DNA of 64,000 bases from Thuidium tamariscinum. Its lineage: Eukaryota; Streptophyta; Bryopsida; Hypnales; Thuidiaceae. The position numbers and the translations under genes are program-made. Below, in pieces: positions 37,505 to 50,624 of this stretch. Position 1 is the first letter of the stretch. Every line of letters begins with the position of its first letter. Where the stretch lies: NCBI GenBank assembly GCA_947034885.2, contig OX344751.2, forward strand, positions 34,895,582 to 34,959,581, written 5' to 3'. Under the pieces are notes generated by a model. The model saw only the letters and a list, made by a program, of their open reading frames with translations, made no database searches and had not been told where the DNA came from.

Positions 37505-39127
37505 TCAGAGCCCTCTCCTATACCACTGAATGCATTTTGGGGGCCAATTCGTCACAATAGCTTTACGAAGTGGGGTCCCAAAATATTCCTGTATTGCATA
37601 AGTAGTTGGGAAAACATCTTGCAAGGCCGCTGTAGTAGTCCCTTTTCTACTTCCTAGCTAAGAAAACAAAAAGAAATTTGTAAGCTGATTATAGGACTTT
37701 CACAACATGTTCTATGGTTCAAAATTATAAGATATTAAATGCATTTCACTTTTAATAGCGAAACTACTCAAATCAGCTGAAATAGGTTCCCTACCTTATG
37801 GACAGATTGTAACAGATGCAATTACAAGGAATGTGAACGTGGAACTGAATGTACCTGTGAGCAAATACTTTTGCTGTGTCGGGCCTGAGTGTCTTTGAAG
37901 AGTCAATTTTCGCCTGTCAAAGCCACAGAAGATGTCAAGTTAGTCGAGCAACATTTCAAATTTCGAGCAAATTCTCATATCAAGGCAATGGCAGAAGTTT
38001 CTGCTCCTCAACTGAGATAGGCATATTGAAAGTATGCAGAAATGCATGGAAGAAAACAGAGCAGCAAATTCTGTACCTTACGAACTCGAATGGCAGGTGC
38101 AACATTGGCCAAGTCTACGTCTTGCAATTGAACCAATCTGTCGACAAAAGCTCACACTCTCGTAAGTCACACGCAGCCTTGTGACTTCAATTCAAAGACC
38201 CCTACACACACCAAGCGCAAAATGCACAGGAATGCACTATTCTGAAGACGGAGTTGGTCAACGCCCAAAACATAGGATCACGCAGGTAGGTGTTTCGACG
38301 CTATGAACTTACCAATCAACAATGCGACCAATTTGGGGCTCAAAATCCTTGACCTGATTCAAAGAAATGTGCGTCCCAATTAGTCGGTTCCACTTGATAT
38401 TTTCTACGTAGTAATAATACATTGCTCAGGAATGTGAAGTAGAAGATGCTAACACCAATAGGAGTCCTGATCGATCCCGTCTCCAATACTGACCTCTGTA
38501 ATCAACAGCAACTCTATCCATTCATACGGAGTTGCACTTCCAAGGCACAGGATATAGCCACTGATCGTTGAATGGAAAAAATGATCACTTTGAAATTGCA
38601 TAAGAAATTCGCACGCAGTGAAGAAAATTTTAATCTAATAAAATTTGGTTCTTGTACCCCAAGATCTCGACAGCTCAGTGCATTTCCCCGAATCACACCC
38701 CTACGCACTGTACTGGTTAGAATACTTACAATGACGCTTCGTTCCAAACGGGAATACAATTGGCGATCAGCATTTCCGGGATATATAAAACAAGGTCAAA
38801 TTGAATATGAAAAGTTCGGAACAGCAAATTCTTGCAACTGCTATGAATTCGGGAATACTGCACTTAAATTTCAGGGGACTGCTCAGGTGATTCCAAAAAC
38901 ATTTCTAAAGCATTTCCTCGTCGGGAGTAAGTGTCGAGCACCTTCTCACAGAGGTGGGCAATGTCTGGCGGGTCGACTTTGCAGATTGTGGTCGCTGCAC
39001 TTCGACTCCAAAACCAAATTGAAGGCAACCACATCGTGAAAGGCAATATTTTATAAGAGCCTTGCACCACACCCGCCATCGCCCTCACCTTCCCTGCAAT
39101 AGCAGACCAGAATCTAACCTTGTCCAT
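37505..39127 (-). pseudogene. GATC: GatC-like gene (Glu-tRNA(Gln) amidotransferase subunit C), apparently broken
   Basis: In plants the nuclear-encoded GatC, with GatA and GatB, converts Glu-tRNA(Gln) to Gln-tRNA(Gln) in plastids and mitochondria. Recognisable pieces, in order: PPDIAHLCEK (about 38,985-38,955), LTPDEE (about 38,930-38,913), VKDFEPQIGRIVD (38353-38313), LVQLQDVDLANVAPAIR (38137-38077), KTLRPDTAKVF (37913-37855) and a final exon 37649-37505 ending in TGA. The last four exons have GT/AG borders with compatible lengths. Lesions: PPD...LTP is two bases shorter than the family spacing and changes frame; the first exon lacks a GT donor after GACGAG (GA at 38,916-38,915); and the family Trp of VDWFGQLQ becomes TGA across the 38313/38137 junction. 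An intact gene with splicing I have mis-modelled remains possible. The N-terminal 40 codons from ATG 39,127 could be transit peptide. Confidence 0.65.
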
Positions 39128-40609
39128 GGATCCCTAAAACTGAGAAACAACACATAATCTTTCAAATTACAAGCACCCACCCTAATCCCGGAAATCGCTA
39201 ATCATTGTGCTTCGCTAATCATTTCCGCCACACTAACTTTACACTAATACTCGTCTGCGAGCATTCGCTTTTCCATTTGCATTTTTTAATTTTAATTCTC
39301 ACGAACTGCTCACGAGTTTATCACGCAATCGTCCTGCTCATGAATTTATTGAATTATCCTCGGCGTTCAAAGGGGAACCCTAAACGCTCCTCGAAACCGA
39401 ATGAGGGTCCTGGAGCGCTCACGGTGCCATTACAATTGCAAAAAGTTTCGATATGTCAAAAGTTTCGACTTGTTCATCGTGGCGTCCAATTCTTCCTCAG
39501 TTCCATCGTCACTGCGAACTTGAAAACTGATCATCGTAGTAACTGCGACCGCAGTTCCATCAGCCCAATAACTGCGAAGGTCCAGGAAAACTGCAATTGA
39601 GTTTTAGCAGACGGTGATACCAAATGTTGCCGTTGATTCAAATAATCCCGATAAAGTTCATATTGATTTGCCCTAAAACAGGAATCACTGCATGATGTTG
39701 TCAAAGTCAAAGTTCTGTGCGGGTTTGATTGAATTTGAATCTCATGAATGTCTGTGTAAGCTCCTATGGAGAGCATTGCATCATATTGTATGCCCATTTT
39801 GCATGGACGTTTTCACGTCGATTCTGTGAATGGTATCAGAGTACTCTTTGACGGATTTTGGGTGTATCCAAAGCATCATTTTTTCGAGCATGTGAAGGGT
39901 TTGCATTTCGGATGTGGCTTTCTGTGTGTTGCAGCGAAATGGTATACTAGGACTTAGACGGCAGATGACCGAATGACGTGCAAATTAACAAGTTTCTGAT
40001 TAAACAACTTTAGAACCTGTTGACAGAGTTTATCAGCAATGGTGTCAGAGGTGAATTTTGTAAATTATTGTACCTAGCTCTAGTTGTGTTTTTGTCCAGA
40101 CCAAGAAGGGTTCATGAGACATGCAACTGTGATGCGACAGTGTAGAGTCAGGCACCTGATTCCTAAATCCGAGAATAATTCTGCTAGGCAATTAATGAAG
40201 AGAATTGAATTGGGAAGAACTTTCAGAAACTTTTAGAGGCTGACACTAAATCACGGTAGCAAACAATTACAGGGATTGTGGCTGGGGATTGAGGCTACAA
40301 ATTGTGGTCTTCGCACAGTGGCCAACACAAGATGGCGCTCCTGATGCTTGTAATCATCTAATATTCTCACGGTAACCAAATTACCCCTGTACGCAGACTC
40401 CTTATCCACCATCTGCTAAAGAGTAGCTTGAATCCTATAGCCTAAGTTAAACACTCATAGTAATGTAGACTCATGCACCGATAGATCACGCACATTTTGA
40501 GTTTAGTATTGCTTGTAAAATATTGTAAACCCTCAAAACTTTTGACTCTACTGATTATTTCAAAACTCAATTTCCACCCTCGAGTTACAAATCATGTGCT
40601 CCTCCTTAT
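39128..40609. other. spacer between the GatC copy and RING copy 2
   Basis: Scattered short frames, none with a domain or splice chain. The last 100 bases match the 3' flank of RING copy 1 (31,880-31,981), so the tandem duplication includes downstream sequence. Confidence 0.45.
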
Positions 40610-43600
40610 CTAGAGGAAGATTTGAGCAGGAATCGAAATGGGCTTCTGAATGCGAGCTTTACACCACGGACAATAGGGCTTCTTCTTCCACGCTTTGGTG
40701 GCGCAGTCGACGCAAGCACTGGCATGCCCACAGGGATCCAGACATGCCCTCTTCCGCTTCTTCGAGAATTCCGAATAGCACAATGTACACTCTTTGCTGT
40801 CCTCATTCTCGGAGCTTAGGGCCTTCTTCAGCTTGCCCTCCACCTGCAACCACCACCCCAAGCCTTGTTACTTGATCTCAGCAATGTACAAGCAAATCCA
40901 GAATATTTACCAAGCTGCTAAGAATGGGTTCATTGACAATCTGTGTTGTCTTACATTCAACATAAAGCCATCATTCTAAAATTGTTTAGACTTGGGCTAC
41001 AAGGAGATGCTTGAGTAGTGACCACAATATATGGTCAAGTTCGAGTTCAAGTGAGGACATTAATCTAGACTTGAACTCACCTCCTTGAAAGCACTTCCGG
41101 CTTTTTGTACTATCCCCTTGAATATGTCCTCAGAGGACAACTTCACTTGTCTATTGACGTTGGCTCTCTCGATGCGTGCCAAGCATTTCACCCTCTTGTA
41201 CAAAGCCTCCTGGACCGCAGTCCTCTTCACTTCCTGACAGATACAAAAAAAACGCAGCCACAAAAACGAGCACTGATCAATCTCATACCAAGTTAACGGA
41301 AAGGGGAATGGGAGAATGGTGAGTTTATTATCGAAGAGTTACAATCTACAAACGGTTGTCCAGACGAGTATCAGATACACTCAACTGTACAAGACAAGTT
41401 CCAACTGCGAAGGATTTCTATTCAGGAACACAGTTCCTTGTATTTCACCTATGTTTCTATGCTACTTGGATTTTGTCAAGAGAATTTCACGTACCTCATC
41501 TGGTCTTTCATACTGATCTTTACTCAATTCTTCACATGCATGACATAGGTGCTTGCCACTGAGTTGCTCCAATTGAAGAGTAACTTCCCTGTGTAACTTC
41601 ATCTCCTCCTTCAAAGCGTGTAATACTTGTAATTCAGGTGATTTGAAAGAGTTAATGGTAGATGCTAATGTATCACTGCATCGCGAACACCTCACTGTCG
41701 GAAGTTAGAAAGTGAAATAGTGCATTAATTCTTATGATGATGTAGCTGAAATTATCAAACACCATGGTTAAGTTGCAGATTTACCTTGGATGAATACTAA
41801 ACTCAAGAAAGAGCTACACTCAGAGCTCATGATTTGATAATGAATCTAGTTACAAGTTACAACACAATAATTCAATTAATGACCTTTCCAAGTAAACACG
41901 ACAATGTTTGATGCAACTCCTACTAGGTTCATAAGATTCTCACAAATCGCGGGATTATTGTGGAGGGATTCCTTACGACTCATCAGGATTGAGATCCACC
42001 GTGACACTCTTGAGTAGATCCAGACGGGCCAAACACTCCTTGGCTGTCTCAAATCGGGCTGAAAATGAGAAAATTAGCTCCAAAGGCTTCACCGATTCAG
42101 AAAATGAACTCACTGAGTGAAGTGTGTGGTCCCTCCTCGTCCAGTGCTCAGGCTTCTGACCCTGGCATATGCAAATTTCAATGCAAACTTAACAATTGTT
42201 AATTCAAACTCTAGGAGGAGATTTTTGAAGACTAGAGCTGGAGTTTCAGGAAAATTAAGCACTATTTGTATGATACTTCAAACACGTATTTCTAGCATTT
42301 CCATTCATGAGCCTGCATGAACATATCAGTTCACTGACAAGCAAGTTGTAAAAACAATAACTGAAGGACAATTCAGGAAATGCATTGGTTAATAATCTCT
42401 ACTTGTGTCGGACTTGGAGAAAAGTCATTGAAGTCCTTTGCTAAACAAGTAGCTTTGTCCAAAATAGAGCAATCGTTTAAGAACGTGGCTCTTTCTTCGT
42501 TGGAGACCATGAATTCCTCCAAATTTTCAACTTCCTGAACATGCACAAAAAATATAGAAAGAGGGCGTCATAAAACTTGGATGCAATGGGTTCCTAGTTT
42601 AATTGATTAAGGATCCACAAAGCTAACCTCAACCTCTACAAGACATTCTCTTAATAAACAGATGCATTTTGTTTACTAAATTCTTGTAGACAACCTAATT
42701 GAGGATTCTTTTGGTTACAAATGAATTGGACTGTGAGGAAATGAGCACTTACATGAGAAGGGGAGTAGTGCTGAGCAAGTTTGTTTAAGAAAAGCAAAAA
42801 GTTAGCATCTGATATGCTGTTGGAATACCTCCAAAATAGCTTTAAAAATCTGTTACATCAAATTTTGCCATTTTTGAGAAAGGTGGGGCAATTAGCTCAT
42901 AGTCATCATTTACTCTACGATAATGCCCAATCCTTAATTAATAGCCCACATCAAATAGATTGAGCACCTTGATTCAAAATTTCTTTGTTTGTCAGAGACA
43001 AAAAAGCTATTGAGAAAGAAACACATTATCAAATTAGAGAGCATTGGCGTGGAGTCTGCCTGTTCACATGAAAAATGCAAAGCAATTAGAATCATTCCAC
43101 AATCCTCACATGTGGGTGAGTATCATCTCTAGTAGAGCAAATACATAATCATGTAAAAAATAGGCAATATATGTATAGTAAAAATATTTCTTGCAATCAT
43201 CCATACAATTTTGCCAAAAGTTCCTTGATACAATCCAAATTTATCTAATTTTCCAAGCCATGTACATGTTTTTTAATTTTGAGCAAAAATAGGATTACCT
43301 GATGATCTTCCAAGCATATGAGGAAATCATTTGATATTTGAAAAACCCCACTCTTGAGTCCAGCAGGCCAACCTTGCTATTGAATGTGTAAGTGAGGTGA
43401 TGAGTTAGTATGATACTACACTGCACTGGATAAATTATCCCTTAAGCATCCAAGGGACCCTTTAAGTCATCAAGGTTGTCTAAAATTTTTCAATCAATGA
43501 AAAGAAATGAACCTCAAATTTTTTTTTAAATTATGATAGTGTAAGTGTTAACTATTGTAGAATGAAAGCTTATTCATCACCTCCTAATTTGGGATGTCAT

Positions 43601-44681
43601 ACATACAGTATATCTTTGTAATTTTCATTGTAAATGTACACGTTTCTTAGGCATTCATGGTTCAGCAATCAGCACTCTCAATACCATTAATTGACTAATC
43701 CTAGGATGAGCTTGATACTGAACATTGACACCCTAGTGATTTAAAATGAGCACATTTCAAGGAATTGGTGAGGGCCCTAACGATTGTTAGTAATTTCTAT
43801 AACAAAAAGGGTTTTAGAATCTCCAAGGTCGAAACCTACTTAATCAAGGGTCTCAGTAACAAACTCATTAAGGTCATAGAAGGACAGGATTATCTCACAG
43901 GATTATGGGACAAAGCTTGCAATCTCTAGGAAATATCAGAATGTTCTTGATGACAACCTTCATTCTTGCAGCGCATTTCTTGGCTACCTCAATGACTTTC
44001 TCTTCAGTTGGCTGGATTATTGCAACTCTGTCTGCTTGGAATAGCCGATTCCACTCAATACCTATCTCGACTTGGAGCATCCGAGTCCACATCGCTTCCT
44101 GCACTTGGCCAATTGGAAACAATGCCATGTTACATCAATTCAAGGGCGTTTGTCATCTTTTTTCTAAGAATGCCCATTTCATGACAATGGCGAGTATTCA
44201 TGAATGCATGACATTAACACTTTGTCTTGATAACTTAATTTACAATAGTCACCTTCTTTGTACATTTGGGTGACGCAATTTTGGCCAGATAAGGAATGGT
44301 CAGAAGGAGAACGTCCTTTTTGCAAGGCGAGAATATCAGATGATTTCCTGATTCCCAAGTGGTTTTGCACTAGGGACAGGAGAATCATGGAAAGGAGGAA
44401 AACAAGGAAAATCAGTGGCACATATTTTGCCCATTGACAACATTATTAACCGGGAATGGTAACCAGAGATAATTGAACCTCCTATGCATGCCAATACAAC
44501 AAATTGACTTTCTAGTACATTCACAACAAGCCCAACCCATCGAGTTTCTATTGCCCACTTAACTCTGAAAACAAATGCACATAATTGTATAACATTCTTG
44601 GTAGCCAATTACCTCATCTTCTTCAACTGTGCTAGAGACATCGCCACCATTGCAAGTAGCAATTGCGGAAGAGGAAGCCAT
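40610..44681 (-). pseudogene. RING-finger gene copy 2, tandem duplicate with several lesions
   Basis: Same exon order as copy 1: ATG exon 44681-44613 (MASSS..., 23 codons), then conserved exons 42849-42753, 42534-42397, 42161-41977, 41651-41495, 41233-41081 and the RING exon 40843-40610. Breaks relative to copy 1: exon 2 carries TAG in place of a Trp codon (about 44,555) and a 1-base shift 12 codons on; exon 4 (about 43,375-43,300) has lost similarity; the donor after the EVENLEEF exon is AT instead of GT (42,396-42,395); the acceptor before the KSPEL exon is AA instead of AG (41,653-41,652). The C-terminal half, including all eight RING zinc ligands (core LDPCGHASACVDC), is still open, so decay is recent or a shortened product is kept. 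A functional truncated gene using other splice sites cannot be excluded. Confidence 0.75.
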
Positions 44682-44984
44682 GGTGTCCGAGGCCTGAAGT
44701 CGATGGAAAGCTCTAGCTGAGCCCAAGCCAGTGGACACAAATTAATTAAGGAAGGCAACTGAGGACAAAAATTTTAGAAACAAACTCTACCCTAACAAAA
44801 CCCACTGTGCCTTGGTTCTTCTTGCATGAGTTTCAGTACTGATCATTCAATTAGCTCTGCACTTATGTTATGATGTCCGTCCATTCGAGATACAGCACCA
44901 TAATAACTAATGCATTGCTTTACAACTTGGCTTCCAACATTAAAGCATCAGCAATGCAGTGATACCTTGGCATTTGTTAAACGC

Positions 44985-45225
44985 TTGCAGACCACCTGAT
45001 TGCAAGCATATCCTTCACAACTAGTACCAGCCTTGTACACCTTTGGGCATACGATCCGCGTACCACCATTTGCAGATTGTAACTCTTGGATAATAAACTC
45101 AAAGTTCTTCCATTCGCCTTTTAATTGATTTGGTATGTGATTGATCAATGCCAGTTTCGTGCTTGGAGTATTTTCGTACCTGCCAGGAAGAGAAGAAAAA
45201 TGAAGTCTACGAGGCTTTGTACACA
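44985..45225 (+). pseudogene. inverted fragment of the RING gene (copy 4): intron 9 and start of exon 10
   Basis: On the plus strand this matches the transcript sense of copy 2 between 41,430 and 41,195. Shared blocks are 'agattgtaactctt', 'gataataaactca', 'ccattc', 'ttggtatg.gattgatca' and 'gta.ctg.cagga', leading into a GARGCTTTGTACA exon start (ALY context). Open frame continues past the homology (to 45,411), but the sequence there no longer resembles exon 10. A minus-strand frame across it (44,948-45,256) is therefore a shadow. Confidence 0.7.
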
Positions 45226-45479
45226 GAAATTCGATCATTCCCACAAAGTTACCCAAACCGTCTCAATCCCATCATCACTGAGGAAACTGACACGTACTTG
45301 GTTCATTTCAAATCCGTGTATGTTAACGCTAGCTGCGTTCAATTCCTTGTTGACGATTCCCTCGATCATCTGGGTGGGAGTTATAATTGCGGGTATAATT
45401 GCAGATTGTGAAGAATGTGTGCACCATGGTGTTCGAAGATCGACCAAAGTCAATCGCTTGCTCTCAGTCTCGAAACCTG

Positions 45480-47480
45480 CGTGTGGTCAAGTGCAAAATT
45501 CACTTTAATTCTGAATCAATTCTAGGAACATATAAACACAGTACCTAACCTGGGGAAACTTCAATTTGAACAAACTACACCGAAACCAAATGACACTCAC
45601 AGATCACACTTATAACAGTAACAATTTTCCACAGACTTGGCCTTGCCTAAGCTTAGTTTTAGTTCGGAGAGATGGTGATCAGCTTCATCCTCAAGAATGC
45701 TGGGGTTGCAGGTTCTACAGGACGCAGGTGGGTTTCATTAGGGTTTAGAGCTCCACGGCAATGGCGATCAAGGAACCATCATTGGATATCAATACAGCCG
45801 CCAAGTGCACCATGTCCAGTGTTTTTCTAAGTATTGGCTATAATTTTGGATGAACTTTCAATGAAGTGGCTACTTCTGTTCATTGTACATAACATTTAGT
45901 AGCATGTCACAAACTGGCTCCTAGTGCACAGAATGTTGTAGAACATTCCACATCTTTCCATCTAGTAGATGAAATGGTGTGAGATATTCTACACCATTCT
46001 TTAGCTATAAGGTCACGCATCATAATTTGTCAGAGTAAGCCAATGGGTTGGAATGTAACTATAGTAGAGTACAAATTAACAAATAAGTTTGTTTTGTCAA
46101 AAAAGGAATTGATACAATATTTATATGTAGCACACAACAAATTGGCAACAGACAAGTGATCAATCACATCAATCTTCACACCCTGTGAGGTTTATTATAA
46201 ACATAAATATTGTTTCTCATGTTAATTTTATTAGGGCCTTACATATTAAAAAATCACCCCATCAATGTCATGGATGACATTGCAAGTTTCAAACTTCATA
46301 GAAGAAAAGGCAACCTTTCCATGGACTACTAAATTGAATGTTACGTAGGGAAAAAAAATTATGCTAAATAGATGAACATTAGTGAATTTTGGCTATACAT
46401 AGATTTTGATGAGAAAGCAAAAGTGAAAAAATATCCATCTTTGTAGTAGATGTATACTAGCAAAAACTGAAAATGTGATCTAATGACTAGGATCTAGCGG
46501 ATTTGTTTGGAATGTATGGCATACTAAGAAAATTATTGACAATTATAAACTTGTGCTTACTGAATTTAGTAGCGATGTTCAATTTTGGCACAAGGCTAAA
46601 TGGCTAAATACAATTAGTGGATAGTGAAATTAGGCAAAAAAATACAATTTCTACTCTTTAGAGTCCTATAGTAAAATCACAATACATGGATGGTGGGTGA
46701 ATTTTAGAGATTTTTAGCCAATTAAAAAAACATTGTCCACATTCCATTCAATTTGGAAATTGGTGCTTGCTAGAGTAGCATGTCAATTTCTATTGTCAAA
46801 AGCAAAGAAATCTATCAATACCTCTATATAAGGGCAAAGAAATTTTTTGTTAAATGGATAATTTTTTTCTAAACAACAAGTGACAATGCAATTTTTAGTT
46901 TTGTAGTAAAAAGACATAATTTTTCATTTCTATACATGTGAAGAAAACTTACATGCCAAATGATTTGGGAAGAAAAAGGACTATTTTTTTTTTGACATTC
47001 TAGCATTGCTAGAAGCAAAAGCTTTTGTCTAAAAGCAATTGCAACTTCTATAGTTTTTTCATGGTTTATTTTTATGAAATCTAAGAGAGTATATGAAGCT
47101 TTGAAGTAAAATTTGTAAAACATAATTTGAACAACACTTCAAATTCACACCTAGAACTTTGAAGAATGAAGTGGAGCCAAACCTCTTAATGGCATTAGAA
47201 GATGAATGAGCATAGATGGTGCAAAAAGATACATCTAATCATCTACTATACTCATCTATAGTTTTGAACTCAAATCTTTAAAGTATAACCCTTGGATCTA
47301 AAGAAATAACTGCAACCATTCAAATTGCCAAAAATATGAGATAAGGCATTGGAAATAGGTGATCAAGTAAAGTGAGACAACCAACAAAGGAAGGTGATAA
47401 GGAACTTAAAGGAATGGTATGTAGGGGGATTTGTTCCATTGCACTAAAAGAAACAAAGATCTCTTAGCTCCAATCATTGC
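45480..47480. repeat. left arm of a large inverted duplication
   Basis: Reverse-complement collinear with 53,000-54,720. Examples: 'gtgatctgtgagtgtcattt' (complement at 45.6 kb, direct at 54.6 kb), 'ttggcggctgt.ttgatat' (45.8 against 54.4 kb), 'gaagttgcaattgctttt' and 'caaaagcttttgcttctagc' (47.0 against 54.1 kb), and 'gatgtatctttttgc' (47.2 against 53.25 kb). The left arm has about 1 kb of extra sequence (about 45,830-46,860) that the right arm lacks. Confidence 0.75.
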
Positions 47481-48969
47481 TATTGGTTCAAAAACATATG
47501 CCTTTAAGGGATGATTTTGATAATGCAACCTTGACTCCTAATCAATGGCTTTTATTGTATTTTAACTATTTGATTACAAATGCAGTAAGTCCGTGGGTGA
47601 TATACAAGTGGTTGTGACTTGAAGGTTAAATTGAATGTTGGTATGAAAAATAGAGTCTTGGTATGCAAAAAAAAACCCATTATACTTGTATGGTAAGGTT
47701 ATGTTTTACATTATATAGCATTTCATCTCAATAAATGGATTTTGCCAATCTATCAAGAGTATTCAATGAAAGGATTCAAAGTACAGTATACCATGCATGG
47801 CACTAGATGCCATAATGAACTCAAGTCATGTCATGGAAAATAACATAGAAGGCTAATACTAGACATACTACCTATTTCTAATAGCTAGGAAAATTATAGA
47901 AGGGTGCATTACTTAGTCTTAAGAAAATTTAGAATACTCTACTATTACCAAATATTCTAAAATCGGAATAATAGCAAAGCTATGTTTTCTTACAAAAAAA
48001 ATTGGTGCTTAGGTCATAAGATATGTTTTGTTATAACTTGTAAATTTCTAATTCACACAAGATAAAACATTGACATCTCTTTGAAATTTGTGAATGCAAT
48101 TGAGAAGTCGATACAAACTTTACAAATTTGTTTTAAGACTTGTACAATGACTAAATACAAACATTGAAACATGAAAATTGAATCAACTACTTATATAGTC
48201 ATGTATTTAAAGAGAATGTGTAAATAGCAAATGACATCTAAAATGGAAGATTACAAGTATAGGTGATCTCATAGAGAATTTAGCAATCTAGCATTTCACA
48301 AACATTTAGGATAAGGTAGAGAAGCAATTCAAAAGTTTATACAAGACAAATCTTAGGATTTTAAGAAAAAAATTCAACCTACAAATTATTCATTAATCCC
48401 TTGAGGGCCAAGGGGTGATCTAGATTTCCAAAATTGCAAAGATGTACTATAAAATGCAACTTAGGATAATAATTTCATGATGGCTTTCAAACAATAGCTG
48501 TAAAATATGATTATAGATTATATCTATACGATTAAACCAACTATTACACAAATCAATAGTTTTCAATTAAATGAAGCTAAAATTGAAAATTCCTTCAAAG
48601 TCTATTGTAGATTGACTATTTGTGATTCTTACAATAGTTTTTTTTCTTAAATTCAAAATGCTAAGTTCTAATTTTATAAATTTTAAAGGTTCTAATTAAC
48701 TTTTTAATTTAAGTCATTTTGAAGGGTCACTCATTTTTTGAACTAAAAGAATCACTTTTTGAGGCAAGACCTACTAGTGTCCTTTAAACTATAGAACTTT
48801 TGCAAAGCAAAATCTTCAAAATCTATAATCTACAAATGTTGAAGAACTAATACAGAAATCTAAGGAAAAATTGATGGATGATCAACTCACTTTTGCATAC
48901 TTAGAATGTGTTTGCATTCATCTGTTGTTCAAAATTTGAACATTTGGTCTTAAAGGGATAATTATCAAA
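47481..48969. other. AT-rich spacer of the inverted duplication
   Basis: Nothing coding or structured recognised. Confidence 0.4.
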
Positions 48970-48972
48970 ATT

Positions 48973-50361
48973 CACTATAAGAAAACGGCGTTTTTGGTTA
49001 TGTTAGCAGAAAAACATGTCATGTTTTTTGGGACGTCACATGTCAAATAGTGAACATGTGAAAAAGTGAAAATTTGATGTGATGTCTCAAAAAACATATT
49101 CAGCTAAATTGGAGAACAAGTAGATGTTACTATTAACAAACATGTTTATAATGATGTTTAAAAAAACAAGTTTATGCTTTTTTGTGACATCCAAAAAAAC
49201 ATAGACTGCCACGTCAGCAAAAAGTCCATTTTGATTATAGAAATTAAATTTTTTTTTTGCGGTCAGTAGTAAAATATTGCCCGTAAGTGAAAAAATTTGG
49301 AAAAAAACAGCCACATGGCATGTTTTGTCAAAAAAAGGGAATAGATGGATGACTTGAATGTATAAGATGGATGAAAATAGCTGGTCTTTATACTATTGTA
49401 GAGGTAGGAAGAGAAACAATCTATATGGGATATGAAAGTCAAGAACTGTATTTAATGTGCAATGTCAAAAACAACGTGAAGATGTCTGAAACAACATATA
49501 CATGTTTAAAAAAACATGTATATGTCTGAAATGATGTCAACATGTTCAATCACTTCAATGGTCAAAGTGCCGTATTTTAGAATCCCATATCTTTTGTCTT
49601 ACCTAGGGCTAGGGAAGGATATAAATATAGGCACTCTCCCCTTCATTCTCATTAACTTAAAATGAAGTAATTCCTTCATTTTGCCATAAAAAATTTTCAT
49701 GATGGTAGATGGTAAGTTTTCTTCAATTCTTGCTGAATTTAATTAAAAAAAATTCATTTAAAAAATAAATAAAAAAATAAAAAAATAAATAAAATTATTT
49801 TTTATTTTTTATTTTTTTTCATTTTTCCTTATGGATAAGGTATGTAATAATTGATGTTTCAAAGAACATCTAATTTGATGTCTTAAAAAACATGATTTAA
49901 ATTTTAAAATTTTTAAAAATATGCTGACAAAGCATGCCACGTCAGCATAATTGGGGTCCATGTCAGCATAATTTGGAGGTCCACGTCAGCATAATTTGGG
50001 GGTCCATGTCAGCTTAATTTGGGGTCCACTTCACTTTTTTTCAAGTCCACGTCACAACCTTGGTCAAAATGGTGTTGGATGAAAAATTGTCCCATGTGAC
50101 ACTGCCCATCCTAAAAAGAGCTTGTGTGGCACTTTAGACCCCTCCACATGTAACCTTTGCAAAGCTTGCAAGACCTTGTTTTATTTGATGTCAAAAAAAA
50201 AACAAGCCAAATTTTCACGCGTCAAAAGAAATTTTGGCATGTTTTTTGCTTGTCTTTTATAACGGATTTTAGGGGACATCAACGTTGATCGAAATCTTGT
50301 CAACAGTGACGTATTTCCTTGTTTTTTATAATGTTCCAAAAAACACCTGTTTCTTATAGTG
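48973..50361. mobile_element. 1,389-bp non-autonomous CACTA transposon
   Basis: The left end CACTATAAGAAAACGGCG and the right end (other strand) CACTATAAGAAACAGGTG share 12 identical terminal bases and then a similar GTTTTTTGG block. ATT is duplicated at both flanks (48,970-48,972 and 50,362-50,364), as expected for CACTA (En/Spm). The interior has no transposase. It carries short repeated words: AACATGT and its variants on the left, and four or five units of 'ggtccaYgtcagcataattt' at about 49,935-50,040, resembling the subterminal transposase-binding repeats of this superfamily. Related pieces occur at 6.2-6.45 and 11.3-11.6 kb. Confidence 0.85.
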
Positions 50362-50624
50362 ATTGTAGAAAGAAAAAGTATACATTGCACACAACCATGG
50401 ATCACAATTTATCATTCTATTGTTTCACAATTCTTAAAAATACAATATTGAGAATGACAACAAAATTACAACAAAGTAAGTTCCAAATACACAAAAGACT
50501 ATTGTACATCAAAATGAAAAGAATTCAAGCTAACTTCTAAATGTTAGTTCACCAAGAATAGAAGTTGGACTACATTCAAAACCATGATGTCTACATCACA
50601 TGTACATTGAAATAAAAAGATTGT

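Noticed and set aside
38572..39039. 155-codon plus-strand frame
   Set aside because: It is antisense to the recognisable GatC blocks on the minus strand and has no domain of its own.
44948..45256. 102-codon minus-strand frame with several Cys
   Set aside because: The plus strand here is homologous to intron 9 and exon 10 of the RING gene in inverted orientation, so the minus-strand frame is antisense to non-coding sequence.
45235..45453. 72-codon minus-strand frame looking like a coding exon
   Set aside because: It adjoins the inverted RING fragment, cannot be linked to another exon with matching phase and has no known relatives.
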